Shown piece by piece: positions 16,665-24,784 of a stretch of 61,576 bases of DNA. The DNA is taken from positions 1 to 61,576 of the forward strand of contig NZ_BHYL01000034.1 of assembly GCF_003851725.1 (NCBI RefSeq), written 5' to 3'. The stretch comes from Cellulomonas algicola. GTDB taxonomy: Bacteria; Actinomycetota; Actinomycetes; Actinomycetales; Cellulomonadaceae. Below the pieces are notes generated by a model. The model made no database searches. It was not told the origin of the DNA and saw only the letters and a program-made list of their open reading frames with translations. Each line of letters opens with the position of its first letter. The first letter of the stretch is position 1. The translations under genes and the position numbers were made by a program.

Positions 16665-17735
16665 ATGACCAGCACGGATGCCGCAGGGCCGGCCGAGGGC
16701 GTCGACGCCCCTGCCTCCCCCGCGGGAGGCACCGCCACCATCGCGCTCATCGCCGCCGAGGCCGGCGTGTCGGTCCCGACCGTGTCGAAGGTCCTCAACG
16801 GCCGCACCGACGTCGCCGCCGTCACGCGCGCCCGCGTCGAGGAGGTCATCGACCGGTACCAGTACCGGCGTCGCCGCGGCCGCACCTCGACCGGCCCCGG
16901 CCTCATCGACCTCGTCTTCCACGAGCTCGACTCCGCGTGGGCCACCCAGATCATCAAGGGCGTCGAGGAGGTCGCCGGGCCCGCACGCGTCGGCGTGGTG
17001 CTCTCCGAGCTCGGCGGCGCGCACCGCCCGCGGCAGGAGTGGCTCGACGACGTGCTCGCACGCCGCCCGCGCGGCGTCATCCTCGTGCTGTCCGACCTCG
17101 ACCCCGCGCAACGTCGCCAGCTCGAGACCCGGTCCATCCCGTTCGTCGTCGTCGACACCGCCGGCGAGCAGCCGCCCGGCGTCCCCGTCGTCGGCTCCGC
17201 CAACTGGGCTGGCGGCCTCGCCGCGACGCGCCACCTGCTCGGCCTCGGCCACCGCCGCGTCGCCGTCATCTCCGGACCCGTCGACGTGCTGTGCTCGCGC
17301 GCCCGCATCGACGGCTACCGGTCCGCGCTCGACGAGGCCGGCATCGCGACCGACCCCGCGCTCATCCGCTACGGCGACTTCTTCGTCAACGGCGGCTACC
17401 GGCACGGGCTCGAGCTCCTGTCCCGCCCCGACCGCCCCACCGCGATCTTCGCCGGGTCCGACTTCCAGGCGCTCGGCGTCATGCGCGCCGCGCGCGAGCT
17501 CGGCCTGCGCGTCCCCGAGGACGTCTCGATCGTCGGGTTCGACGACCTGCCCGTGACCGAGTGGCTCGGCCCCGCCCTGACGACCGTCCACCAGCCGCTG
17601 CACGAGATGGCCGCGACCGCGACCCGCCTCGTGCTCGCGCTGGCCCGTGGCGAGACGCCCACCAACCAGCGCATCGACCTCGCCACCGAGCTCGTCGTGC
17701 GCGAGAGCACCGCCCCGCCGCCCGTCGCCGTCTGA
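16665..17735 (+). CDS. LacI-family transcriptional regulator
   Basis: A 356-residue regulator. The N-terminal ~22 residues are Ala/Pro-rich, then the helix-turn-helix ALIAAEAGVSVPTVSKVLNG (about residues 26-45) and a full effector domain (GLGHRRVAVISGPVDVLCS, FAGSDFQALGVMRAA, VSIVGFDDLPVTEWLGP). The VPTVSKVL recognition helix is common in actinobacterial xylan and cello-oligosaccharide regulators. It is divergent from the GH3 operon across a 236-bp gap holding the operator at 16533-16558, so it competes with the 95-1120 protein as the regulator of that site. The ATG follows GGAAGG. Confidence 0.93.
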   Translation: MTSTDAAGPAEGVDAPASPAGGTATIALIAAEAGVSVPTVSKVLNGRTDVAAVTRARVEEVIDRYQYRRRRGRTSTGPGLIDLVFHELDSAWATQIIKGVEEVAGPARVGVVLSELGGAHRPRQEWLDDVLARRPRGVILVLSDLDPAQRRQLETRSIPFVVVDTAGEQPPGVPVVGSANWAGGLAATRHLLGLGHRRVAVISGPVDVLCSRARIDGYRSALDEAGIATDPALIRYGDFFVNGGYRHGLELLSRPDRPTAIFAGSDFQALGVMRAARELGLRVPEDVSIVGFDDLPVTEWLGPALTTVHQPLHEMAATATRLVLALARGETPTNQRIDLATELVVRESTAPPPVAV

Positions 17736-17866
17736 CGCCCCACGGGTCCGCCCGTCCTTCCCGCGCGCACCGACGACCGCGGCGGTCGCGCGTCGGCCGC
17801 CGTCCCGCACCGACCACCACGCCCGACGACCCGTCGCGACGACGCGACCCGAACCGGAGGACCGCC

Positions 17867-18847
17867 GTGGCCCTGTTCGACCTCCCGCTCGCCGAGCTCC
17901 GCACCTACCGTCCCGACATCGCCGAGCCCGACGACCTCGACGCCTTCTGGTCGGCGACCCTCGCCGAGGCCCGCACGCACGACACGCCCGTCACCGCGAC
18001 GCGCGTCGACACGGGGCTCACGCTCGTCGACACCTGGGACGTCACGTTCCCCGGCTTCGGCGGCCACCCCGTGCGCGCCTGGTACACGCGGCCCGCGGGC
18101 GTCGACGGCGACCTCCCGGCGGTCGTCGAGTACCTCGGGTACGGGCGCGGTCGCGGCGAGCCGATCGAGCGGCTGACCTGGGCCAACGCCGGGTACGCGC
18201 ACCTGCTCATGGACTCGCGCGGCCAGGGCGGCCAGTACGGCAACGGGGGCTCCACACCCGACCCGGTCGGGTCCGACCCCGCGGCACCGGGGTTCGTCAC
18301 GCGCGGCATCCGCTCACCGCACACCGCCTACTACCGGCGGCTCTACACCGACGCCGTGCGGGCGGTCGACGCCGTGCGCACGCTGCCCGGGGTCGACGCG
18401 TCGCGCGTCGCGGCGCTCGGCAACAGCCAGGGCGGCGGCATCGCGATCGCCGTCGCCGGGCTCGTCCCGGACCTGACCGCCGTCGCCGCGAGCGCCCCGT
18501 TCCTGTGCCACGTGCAGCGGGCGATCGGGCTGGTCGACACCGAGCCGTACGCCGAGATCGTGCGCTACCTGGCCGTGCACCGCGGCGCCGAGGAGTCGGT
18601 GCTGCGCACGCTGTCCTACCTCGACGGCGTGCACCTCGCCCGTCGCGCCCGGGCCGCCGCGCTGTTCGGCACCGGCCTGCGCGACACCGTGTGCCCGCCG
18701 TCCACCGCCTTCGCCGCGTTCAACGCGTGGGCCGACGGCGACCCGTCGGTGCCGCGCGACATCGCCGTCTACCCGTTCAACCACCACGAGAACGGCGACG
18801 CGGTCCACCACCGCCGCATCCTGACTTGGTTCGCGACCCACCTCTGA
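17867..18847 (+). CDS. CE7 acetyl xylan esterase / cephalosporin-C deacetylase
   Basis: A 326-residue alpha/beta hydrolase of carbohydrate esterase family 7, removing acetyl groups from short xylo-oligosaccharides. The nucleophile is Ser187 in GNSQGG; GTGLRDTVCPPST supplies the acid and FNHHENGD the His. The family motif MDSRGQGGQ is present near residue 121. There is no signal peptide, as usual for CE7. GTG preceded by CCGGAGG. It lies 131 bases after the LacI gene on the same strand, possibly co-transcribed, and completes the set for acetylated glucuronoxylan. Confidence 0.92.
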   Translation: MALFDLPLAELRTYRPDIAEPDDLDAFWSATLAEARTHDTPVTATRVDTGLTLVDTWDVTFPGFGGHPVRAWYTRPAGVDGDLPAVVEYLGYGRGRGEPIERLTWANAGYAHLLMDSRGQGGQYGNGGSTPDPVGSDPAAPGFVTRGIRSPHTAYYRRLYTDAVRAVDAVRTLPGVDASRVAALGNSQGGGIAIAVAGLVPDLTAVAASAPFLCHVQRAIGLVDTEPYAEIVRYLAVHRGAEESVLRTLSYLDGVHLARRARAAALFGTGLRDTVCPPSTAFAAFNAWADGDPSVPRDIAVYPFNHHENGDAVHHRRILTWFATHL

Positions 18848-18883
18848 CGGTCCGACGCCGTCCGGACCCGCGAGGACCGTCAG
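18844..18883 (+). terminator. Possible terminator after the CE7 gene
   Basis: CTGACGGTCC (18844-18853, overlapping the stop codon) is inverted at 18874-18883 with a 20-base loop. The 10-bp arms are perfect, but the loop is large, so the call is tentative. Confidence 0.4.
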
Positions 18884-18990
18884 GACGACGACGGCCAGAA
18901 CCGCGGTCGACCACCAGGACCGTCGAACCCCGGCGGGCCCCTGATGTCGTGCTCGCCCCGTGAAACGGCGACGGGACGGCTTCAGGCGCA

Positions 18991-19052
18991 CCTCGAACGC
19001 GCCATCACGGACGTGTGAGGTGCCTCAGACGCACGTGATGGCGCGTTCGAGG
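18991..19052. repeat. 62-bp interrupted palindrome between convergent genes
   Basis: CCTCGAACGCGCCATCACG (18991-19009) is perfectly inverted at 19034-19052. The 24-base loop contains a second small hairpin, TGAGG-TG-CCTCA (19015-19026). It sits between the convergent CE7 and hydrolase genes, so it may be a bidirectional terminator, but 19 perfect bp with AT-containing arms is more than a terminator needs and resembles a REP-type element. Confidence 0.7.
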
Positions 19053-19100
19053 ACACAGGACTGTCGTCCGGCCCGGGCGCGGGCGGCGCGTGGTCCGGCG

Positions 19101-19844
19101 TCAGGACGACGCGAGGACCGTGTCCAGGGTGCGGAGGAACGCCGGGCGGGCGTCGCGGTGGACGCTGTGGCCCGTCCCCGGCAGGTTGACGATCGTCAGG
19201 CGCGCGGCGTCGGGGCCCGCGTCGGCGACGGCCGCGAGGGCGCGTGCGACGAGCGCCGGGCCGACGATCGTGCGGTCCGGGTCGCCCGTGACGAGCGTGA
19301 CCGGGATGCCGGTCGCCGTGATCTCGCCGACGGACGCGGGCCAGTCGCGCTCGGCCCACCGGTGCGGCACCGCGGCCAGCTGGGGGTGCAGGCCCGAGCG
19401 GGCCGCCGCCCAGGGAGCGCGCTCGTCCTCGGGCCAGGCCGGGTCGTCGCGGCGCGACTGCGCGACGAGCTCCTCGACGGGCGTGTGCCGCGCGGCGACC
19501 GCGTCGGCGAGCCACTCGGGCGGGACGTCGCCCGCGGTCCACGCGGGGTCGACGAGCACGACGGCTGCGACGAGGTCCGGTGCCGTGAGCGCGACCTCCT
19601 GCGCGATCAGCCCGCCCATCGAGTGCCCCACGACGACGGCCCGCTCGGTGCCGAGCTCGGACCGCAGCGTCGCGACGACGTCCGCGCCCAGGGCGCTGAT
19701 CGCGACGACGTCGGGCAGCGGCCGGCCGCCGTGCCCGAGCGCGGTCGGCGTCAGGACGCGCCGGTCGCCGACGTGGGCGACGACGCCCGGCCAGCAGTCG
19801 CCGGAGTCCGAGAGCCCGTGCAGCAGGACGAGCGGCGCACTCAC
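19101..19844 (-). CDS. Alpha/beta-fold hydrolase
   Basis: A 247-residue cytoplasmic alpha/beta hydrolase: oxyanion HGLSDSGDCW near the N-terminus, nucleophile elbow GHSMGG (about residues 93-98), acid in VTGDPDR, and catalytic His in PGTGHSVHRD. The substrate cannot be read from sequence; esterase or lactonase activity is likely. Its GTG start overlaps the stop of the aldo/keto reductase by GTGA, so the two form an operon. Confidence 0.85.
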   Translation of the reverse strand: MSAPLVLLHGLSDSGDCWPGVVAHVGDRRVLTPTALGHGGRPLPDVVAISALGADVVATLRSELGTERAVVVGHSMGGLIAQEVALTAPDLVAAVVLVDPAWTAGDVPPEWLADAVAARHTPVEELVAQSRRDDPAWPEDERAPWAAARSGLHPQLAAVPHRWAERDWPASVGEITATGIPVTLVTGDPDRTIVGPALVARALAAVADAGPDAARLTIVNLPGTGHSVHRDARPAFLRTLDTVLASS

Positions 19845-20878
19845 CGGCCGGTGCCGTCGACGGCGTGGGGCTCGATCGCGGCGATCTCGTCGTCGGTCAG
19901 CGGGGGTGCGGACAGCGCGGCGACGTTGTCCTCGAGCTGCGCGACGGACGACGCGCCGACGAGCGCGGACGTGATGCGCGGGTCCCGCAGCACCCAGGTG
20001 AGCGCGAGCTGCGCGAGCGACTGACCGCGCCCGGCGGCGATGTCGTTCAGCGCCCGGGCGCGCGCCAGGTACGTCTCGGACAGCGCGGACGGCTTGAGGA
20101 AGTGCCCGACGGCGGCGCGCGAGTCGGACGGCACGTCGCCGGACAGGTAGCGGCCGGTCAGCAGGCCCTGCGCGAGCGGCGAGAAGACGATCGTGCCGAT
20201 CCCGAGGTCCCCGACGACGTCGAGCAGCGACTCCGACTCCCCGTCGGCGACGTACTCGACGTGCCGGTTGAACATCGAGTACGACGGCTGGTGGATGAGC
20301 AGCGGCGTACCCAGGTCGGCGAGCACGCGCTGCGCGGTGCGCGTCTGCGACGGCGAGTAGTTGGAGATGCCCGCGTACAGCGCCTTGCCGCTGGTCACCG
20401 CGGTGTGCAGCGCACCCATCGTCTCCTCGATCGGGACGCTCGGGTCAGGGCGGTGCGAGTAGAAGACGTCGACGTAGTCGAGCCCGAGCCGCGCGAGCGA
20501 CTGGTCGAGCGACGCGAGCAGGTACTTGCGCGAGCCGCCGTCGCCGTACGGGCCCGGCCACATGTCGTAGCCGGCCTTGGAGGAGATGACGAGCTCGTCG
20601 CGGTACGGCTTGAGGTCGCGCTGCAGGACCCGGCCGAAGTTCGCCTCGGCCGAGCCGTACGGCGGCCCGTAGTTGTTGGCGAGGTCGACGTGCGTGATGC
20701 CCAGGTCGAACGCGCGGCGCAGGACGGCCCGCTGCGTCTCGAGCGGGGTCGTGTCACCGAAGTTGTGCCACAGGCCCAGGGACAGCGCGGGCAGGTCGAG
20801 GCCGCTGTGCCCGGTGCGACGGTAGGTCATGGCGTCGTAGCGCTCGTCCGCGGCGCGGTAGACGGGCTCGGTGGGCAT
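19841..20878 (-). CDS. Aldo/keto reductase (YghZ / GAP-reductase type)
   Basis: A 345-residue NADPH-dependent aldo/keto reductase in the AKR14 style. YRRTGHSGLDLPALSLGLW, DLANNYGPPYGSAE (Asp and Tyr of the tetrad), VISSKAGYDMWPGPYG (Lys) and VDVFYSHRPDP (His) are all present. The MWPGPYGDGGSRKYLL segment marks the YghZ/L-glyceraldehyde-3-phosphate reductase subgroup, which detoxifies methylglyoxal and reduces small aldehydes. It is coupled to the hydrolase gene and divergent from trmL. Confidence 0.9.
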   Translation of the reverse strand: MPTEPVYRAADERYDAMTYRRTGHSGLDLPALSLGLWHNFGDTTPLETQRAVLRRAFDLGITHVDLANNYGPPYGSAEANFGRVLQRDLKPYRDELVISSKAGYDMWPGPYGDGGSRKYLLASLDQSLARLGLDYVDVFYSHRPDPSVPIEETMGALHTAVTSGKALYAGISNYSPSQTRTAQRVLADLGTPLLIHQPSYSMFNRHVEYVADGESESLLDVVGDLGIGTIVFSPLAQGLLTGRYLSGDVPSDSRAAVGHFLKPSALSETYLARARALNDIAAGRGQSLAQLALTWVLRDPRITSALVGASSVAQLEDNVAALSAPPLTDDEIAAIEPHAVDGTGR

Positions 20879-20969
20879 CGCGGGGCGTCCTCTCGGCGGT
20901 GGGAGCGTGCGTCGCCACGCTAGCCCGCCGCGCGCCGCTCGGCCGAATCGTTCCGACCGGGCCGCCGCC

Positions 20970-20975
20970 TAGGAT
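20970..20975 (+). promoter_or_regulatory. -10 element of leaderless trmL
   Basis: TAGGAT ends six bases before the GTG start and there is no Shine-Dalgarno sequence. The transcript would start at or next to the GTG, a leaderless arrangement. No convincing -35 is seen. Confidence 0.5.
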
Positions 20976-20981
20976 CGGCGC

Positions 20982-21446
20982 GTGCTGCACGTCGTGTTCT
21001 TCGAGCCCCGCATCCCCGGGAACACCGGCAACGCGATCCGCATGGCCGCGGGCACGGGCGCGACGCTCCACCTGGTCGAGCCGCTCGGGTTCGACCTGTC
21101 CGAGGCACGGCTCAAGCGGGCCGGTCTCGACTACCACGACCTCGCGCACGTCATCGTGCACGCCACCTTCTCCGCCCTGCTCGACGCCCTGCCGGACGCC
21201 CGGGTGCTCGCCTTCACGACGCAGGCGACGACGTCCTTCGCCGACGTGACCTACCGCGACGGCGACGCGCTGCTGTTCGGCCCGGAGCCGACCGGGCTGC
21301 CCGCCGACGTGCTCGCGCACGACCGCGTCGACGCCCAGCTCCGCATCCCGATGCTGCCCGGCCGTCGCTCGATGAACCTGTCGAACGCGGCTGCCGTCGC
21401 CACCTACGAGGCGTGGCGCCAGCTCGGCTTCCCGGGCGGCGCCTGA
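20982..21446 (+). CDS. trmL: tRNA (cytidine/uridine-34 2'-O)-methyltransferase
   Basis: A 154-residue SPOUT methyltransferase that methylates the ribose of the wobble base of tRNA-Leu isoacceptors, using SAM. The knot motifs are intact: FEPRIPGNTGNAIRMAA at the N-terminus, LFGPEPTGLP, and the SAM-binding end IPMLPGRRSMNLSNAAAV. Its length is normal for TrmL, which lacks extra RNA-binding domains. It is divergent from the AKR and convergent with the GGDEF-like gene. Confidence 0.93.
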   Translation: MLHVVFFEPRIPGNTGNAIRMAAGTGATLHLVEPLGFDLSEARLKRAGLDYHDLAHVIVHATFSALLDALPDARVLAFTTQATTSFADVTYRDGDALLFGPEPTGLPADVLAHDRVDAQLRIPMLPGRRSMNLSNAAAVATYEAWRQLGFPGGA

Positions 21447-21569
21447 CGCGAGGGCAGGCGGGGCCCGGAGGCCCGCCGACGTCCGTGCGCCGGCGACGTC
21501 CGGGCGTCGTCGCCGGACGCGCGGCGTCGGCCGGTGCGCGTCGGGCCGCTCCCGGGCGGCGCACCGACG

Positions 21570-22604
21570 TCAGAGGTCGACGACCTCGACGAGCTCGTCA
21601 CCCCCGAGCAGCGACCGGACCTCCGGCAGCCCTGACGCGCGCAGCCGCCAGCGGTCCTTCGCCTCGCCGAGCCGGCGCTGCGCGAGCCGCAGCAGCTCGT
21701 CGGGCGTCCCGCCGCCGGGCTCCGACCAGACGACGACCGCATGCAGGGACGGCCAGTCCGCCGCCTCGATGCCTGACGCCGGCACGGCCAGCCGTTCGAC
21801 GAGCTGCTGCCGCAGCCCCTCGGCGACCTGCGCGGCGTGCTGCTCGTCGCGCGCGTGGAGCGTCGCCGCGAGCGCGAGCTCGTCGCCGCCCACGCGGGCC
21901 GCGTCGGACCGGACGGGTGCGATCCCGCGCAGCCGGGCGCTGAGGGCGGCGAGGACGACGTCCGCGAAGGCGAACCCGCGGGTCGCGTTGAGGTGCCGGA
22001 AGCCCCGCACGTCGAGCAGCACGAGGACGACACGGCCCGCGGTGCCGTGCAGGTCGGCGCACCGTTCCGCGAGCCGGTGCTGGAGCATCGCGCGGTGCTC
22101 GAGCCCGGTCAGCGAGTCGTGCAGCGACCGGACCGCGAGCAGCGTCGACAGGGCGTGCACGAGGTCGGACGTGCTCGCGACCGCCCACACGTCGCCCGCG
22201 ACGATCACGTCGTCGTACCGGCGCTCGTCGTGCCGCTCCATCGCGCGGACCGCGACCTCGGAGACGGGCGCGGACGGCGGCGCGACGAGCGGTGCCCAGT
22301 CGGCGATCTCGCCGGTCTCGCGGCGTGCGTGCACGGCGCGCCCGAAGCCGAGGCGGCCGGTCATCGCGGCGGTGAACCGGGTGCGCGTGACGAGCCCGAT
22401 GCGGGCGGGGTCGGCGGGGTCGCGGACCGCGACGGTCGTGACGTGCGGCGAGCGGAAGAGGACCTCGAGGCGCGCGATCGGCATGTCGGCGTCGACCACG
22501 TCGACGGCACGCGCGAGCTCCTTCACGGTCGCGGCGGCGGTGGTCCGGTAGTCACCGAGGGCGTGCTGGAGCCGGTCGGCGAGAAGCGTCAGGTCGTCGT
22601 CCAC
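21570..22604 (-). CDS. GGDEF-domain protein with degenerate signature
   Basis: A 344-residue protein. Residues ~1-160 carry an N-terminal module with CBS-like features (ARLEVLFRSPHVTTVAVRDP, then YDDVIVAGDVWAVAS). From HDSLTGLEHRAML a GGDEF domain follows. The signature is GGDEL (residues 239-243) instead of GGDEF/GGEEF, and the helix normally holding ND..GH reads NATRGFAF. The first metal Asp (LLDVRGFRHL) is kept. It may be a weak diguanylate cyclase or a GTP/c-di-GMP sensor; there is no EAL domain. The GTG at 22604 was chosen because upstream sequence is antisense-like. No membrane segments are seen. Confidence 0.8.
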   Translation of the reverse strand: MDDDLTLLADRLQHALGDYRTTAAATVKELARAVDVVDADMPIARLEVLFRSPHVTTVAVRDPADPARIGLVTRTRFTAAMTGRLGFGRAVHARRETGEIADWAPLVAPPSAPVSEVAVRAMERHDERRYDDVIVAGDVWAVASTSDLVHALSTLLAVRSLHDSLTGLEHRAMLQHRLAERCADLHGTAGRVVLVLLDVRGFRHLNATRGFAFADVVLAALSARLRGIAPVRSDAARVGGDELALAATLHARDEQHAAQVAEGLRQQLVERLAVPASGIEAADWPSLHAVVVWSEPGGGTPDELLRLAQRRLGEAKDRWRLRASGLPEVRSLLGGDELVEVVDL

Positions 22605-22790
22605 CCGGGCATCATTCTCGCAGGTCAGCGGGCAGAACGGACAGGTCGTCCGAAGTTCACGGACCGTTCGCCGCGGGCTCGGTGAGGGTTCATCCCGCCG
22701 GTCGGTGCGCTGCGCCGATCGGGGCGACGCGAGGCGCAGCGGCGTCGTCCCGGTGCGGCGGCGACGTCGCGCGTGGGAGACGATCGGTCG

Positions 22791-24596
22791 ATGTTCACCA
22801 CGCGCCCCGAGCTCACCGGGACCTTCGGCATGGTCGCGTCGACGCACTGGCTCGCGAGCGGCGTCGGGATGCGCGTGCTCGAGGCGGGCGGGAACGCGTT
22901 CGACGCGGCCGTCGCCGCCGGGTTCGTCGTGAGCGTCGTCGAGCCGCACCTGTGCGGGCCGGGCGGCGACGCGCCGATCATCGGGCACCGCGCGTCCGAC
23001 GGGCACACGTTCGTCGTCTGCGGCCAGGGCACCGCACCCGCGGGCGCGACGATCGACGCCTACCGCGACCTCGGCCTCGACCTCGTACCCGGCACGGGCC
23101 ACCTCGCGGCCGTCGTCCCCGGCGCGTTCGGCGCCTGGCTCGACCTGCTCGCGCGCTACGGGACCATGACGCTCGAGGACGTGCTCGCCCCCGCGGCCGG
23201 GTACGCGCGCGACGGCTTCCCGCTGCTGCCGACGGCCGCCCGGACCGTCGAGACGGTGCGGGACCTGTTCGCCGAGCACTGGCCGACGTCCGCCGCGGTC
23301 TACCTGCCGGGCGGCGCGCTGCCGGGGGCTGGCGCGCGGTTCCGCAACCCGTCGCTCGCCGACACCTTCGACCGCATCGTCGCCGAGGCGCGCTCCGCGG
23401 GGCCCGACCGCGAGGCGCAGATCGAGGCGGGGCGACGCGCGTTCTACGAGGGGTTCGTCGCCGAGGCCGTCGACGCGTTCGTCACCGGGACGCCCGTGCG
23501 GGACTCGTCGGGCCGCGCGCACACGGGATTCCTCACCGCGTCCGACCTGGCGGCCTGGCGACCGACCGAGGAGCCGACGACGACCCTGCGGTTCGCCGGC
23601 CGGACGGTGCACAAGACAGCCGCGTGGGGGCAGGGGCCGGTCCTGCTCCAGCAGCTCGCGATGCTCGACGCGCTCGACGTGGGGCCGCTCGTCCGCGCCG
23701 CGTCCGGCGAGGCGGCGCCGTCGGGGGCCGTGACGGAGCTCGTGCACACCGTCGTCGAGGTCGCGAAGCTCGCGTTCGCCGACCGCGAGGCCTGGTACGG
23801 GGACGCGCCCGACGTCCCGCTCGGGACGCTCCTGTCGGCGGCGTACGCGGCGGACCGGGCACGGCTCGTCGGGCCGGACGCTGCGGACGGCTTGCGTCCC
23901 GGGCGGCCCGACGACCGCGACCCGGTGCTGTCACACGTCCTGCAGCGGATCGAGCGGCCCGCCGCCGTCGCGGGCGTCGGCGAGCCGACGGTCTCGACGA
24001 GCGGCGTCACCACGGGCGACACCTGCCACGTCGACGTCGTCGACCGGTGGGGCAACCGCGTGTCCGCGACGCCGTCGGGCGGCTGGCTGCAGTCGAGCCC
24101 GATCGTGCCCGGCCTGGGCTTCCCGCTGCCGACGCGCGCGCAGATGTTCTGGCTCACGCCGGGCCTGCCGGGCTCGCTCGCGCCGGGGCGTCGCCCGCGC
24201 ACGACCCTCAGCCCGGGACTCGTCCTCGACGACGACGGCACCGGCTTCGCGTTCGGCACCCCGGGCGGGGACCAGCAGGACCAGTGGACCGTGCCGTTCC
24301 TGCTGCGGCACCTGCTCGGCGGGCTCGACCTGCAGGCCGCGATCGACGCCCCGTCCTGGCACTCGTCGCACGTCCCCGAGTCGTTCTACCCGCGCACGCA
24401 CGTCGCCCGCGGGCTCGTCGCCGAGTCGCGGCTCGGTGCCGAGGTCCTCGCCGCGCTCGCCGACCGCGGGCACGCCGTGCAGGACGCCGGGCCGTGGTCG
24501 CTCGGCCGGATCAGCGCCGCGGGCGTGCGCGCGGACGGTTTCCTCGTCGCGGCCGCCAACCCGCGCGGCATGCAGGGGTACGCGGTCGGGCGCTGA
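22791..24596 (+). CDS. ggt: Gamma-glutamyltranspeptidase family protein
   Basis: A 601-residue Ntn-hydrolase of the GGT family, hydrolysing or transferring gamma-glutamyl groups. The nucleophile is Thr411 in GDTCHVDVVDRWGN, where self-cleavage would give the two subunits. GGNAFDAAVAAGF near residue 34, GGDAP in the N-terminal half, and RPRTTLSPGLVL with FGTPGGDQQ in the small subunit are typical. The nucleophile context TCH differs from the classical TTH. No signal peptide is evident, so it may act in the cytoplasm like the actinobacterial YwrD-type branch. The ATG at 22791 is preferred over a GTG 18 bases upstream. Confidence 0.9.
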   Translation: MFTTRPELTGTFGMVASTHWLASGVGMRVLEAGGNAFDAAVAAGFVVSVVEPHLCGPGGDAPIIGHRASDGHTFVVCGQGTAPAGATIDAYRDLGLDLVPGTGHLAAVVPGAFGAWLDLLARYGTMTLEDVLAPAAGYARDGFPLLPTAARTVETVRDLFAEHWPTSAAVYLPGGALPGAGARFRNPSLADTFDRIVAEARSAGPDREAQIEAGRRAFYEGFVAEAVDAFVTGTPVRDSSGRAHTGFLTASDLAAWRPTEEPTTTLRFAGRTVHKTAAWGQGPVLLQQLAMLDALDVGPLVRAASGEAAPSGAVTELVHTVVEVAKLAFADREAWYGDAPDVPLGTLLSAAYAADRARLVGPDAADGLRPGRPDDRDPVLSHVLQRIERPAAVAGVGEPTVSTSGVTTGDTCHVDVVDRWGNRVSATPSGGWLQSSPIVPGLGFPLPTRAQMFWLTPGLPGSLAPGRRPRTTLSPGLVLDDDGTGFAFGTPGGDQQDQWTVPFLLRHLLGGLDLQAAIDAPSWHSSHVPESFYPRTHVARGLVAESRLGAEVLAALADRGHAVQDAGPWSLGRISAAGVRADGFLVAAANPRGMQGYAVGR

Positions 24597-24725
24597 CGCG
24601 CGTCCTCGGGTGCGGAGGAGGTCCGACGTCTGGCGCGGTCGAGCCGCCTCGCTGTGCGCCGGCTGTGGGCACGTTGCGCAAGTCGTCCGATGTCTACCCG
24701 GCGGTACGGCTGGTTGATGAGGGTT

Positions 24726-24743
24726 GCATGAGGATCTTCATGC
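24726..24743. promoter_or_regulatory. Inverted repeat upstream of the amidohydrolase
   Basis: GCATGA and TCATGC flank a six-base spacer (GGATCT). It lies about 29 bases upstream of the presumed -10 (TAGCGT, 24772-24777), in the region where RNA polymerase or an activator would bind. It may be the site for the GntR protein encoded downstream. Confidence 0.45.
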
Positions 24744-24771
24744 GTACGGAGGCAAGAGGTCGGACCACTGC

Positions 24772-24777
24772 TAGCGT
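24772..24777 (+). promoter_or_regulatory. -10 element of the amidohydrolase gene
   Basis: TAGCGT ends seven bases before the ATG at 24785. The mRNA would be leaderless, in keeping with the lack of a ribosome-binding site. Confidence 0.5.
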
Positions 24778-24784
24778 CCGAGCC

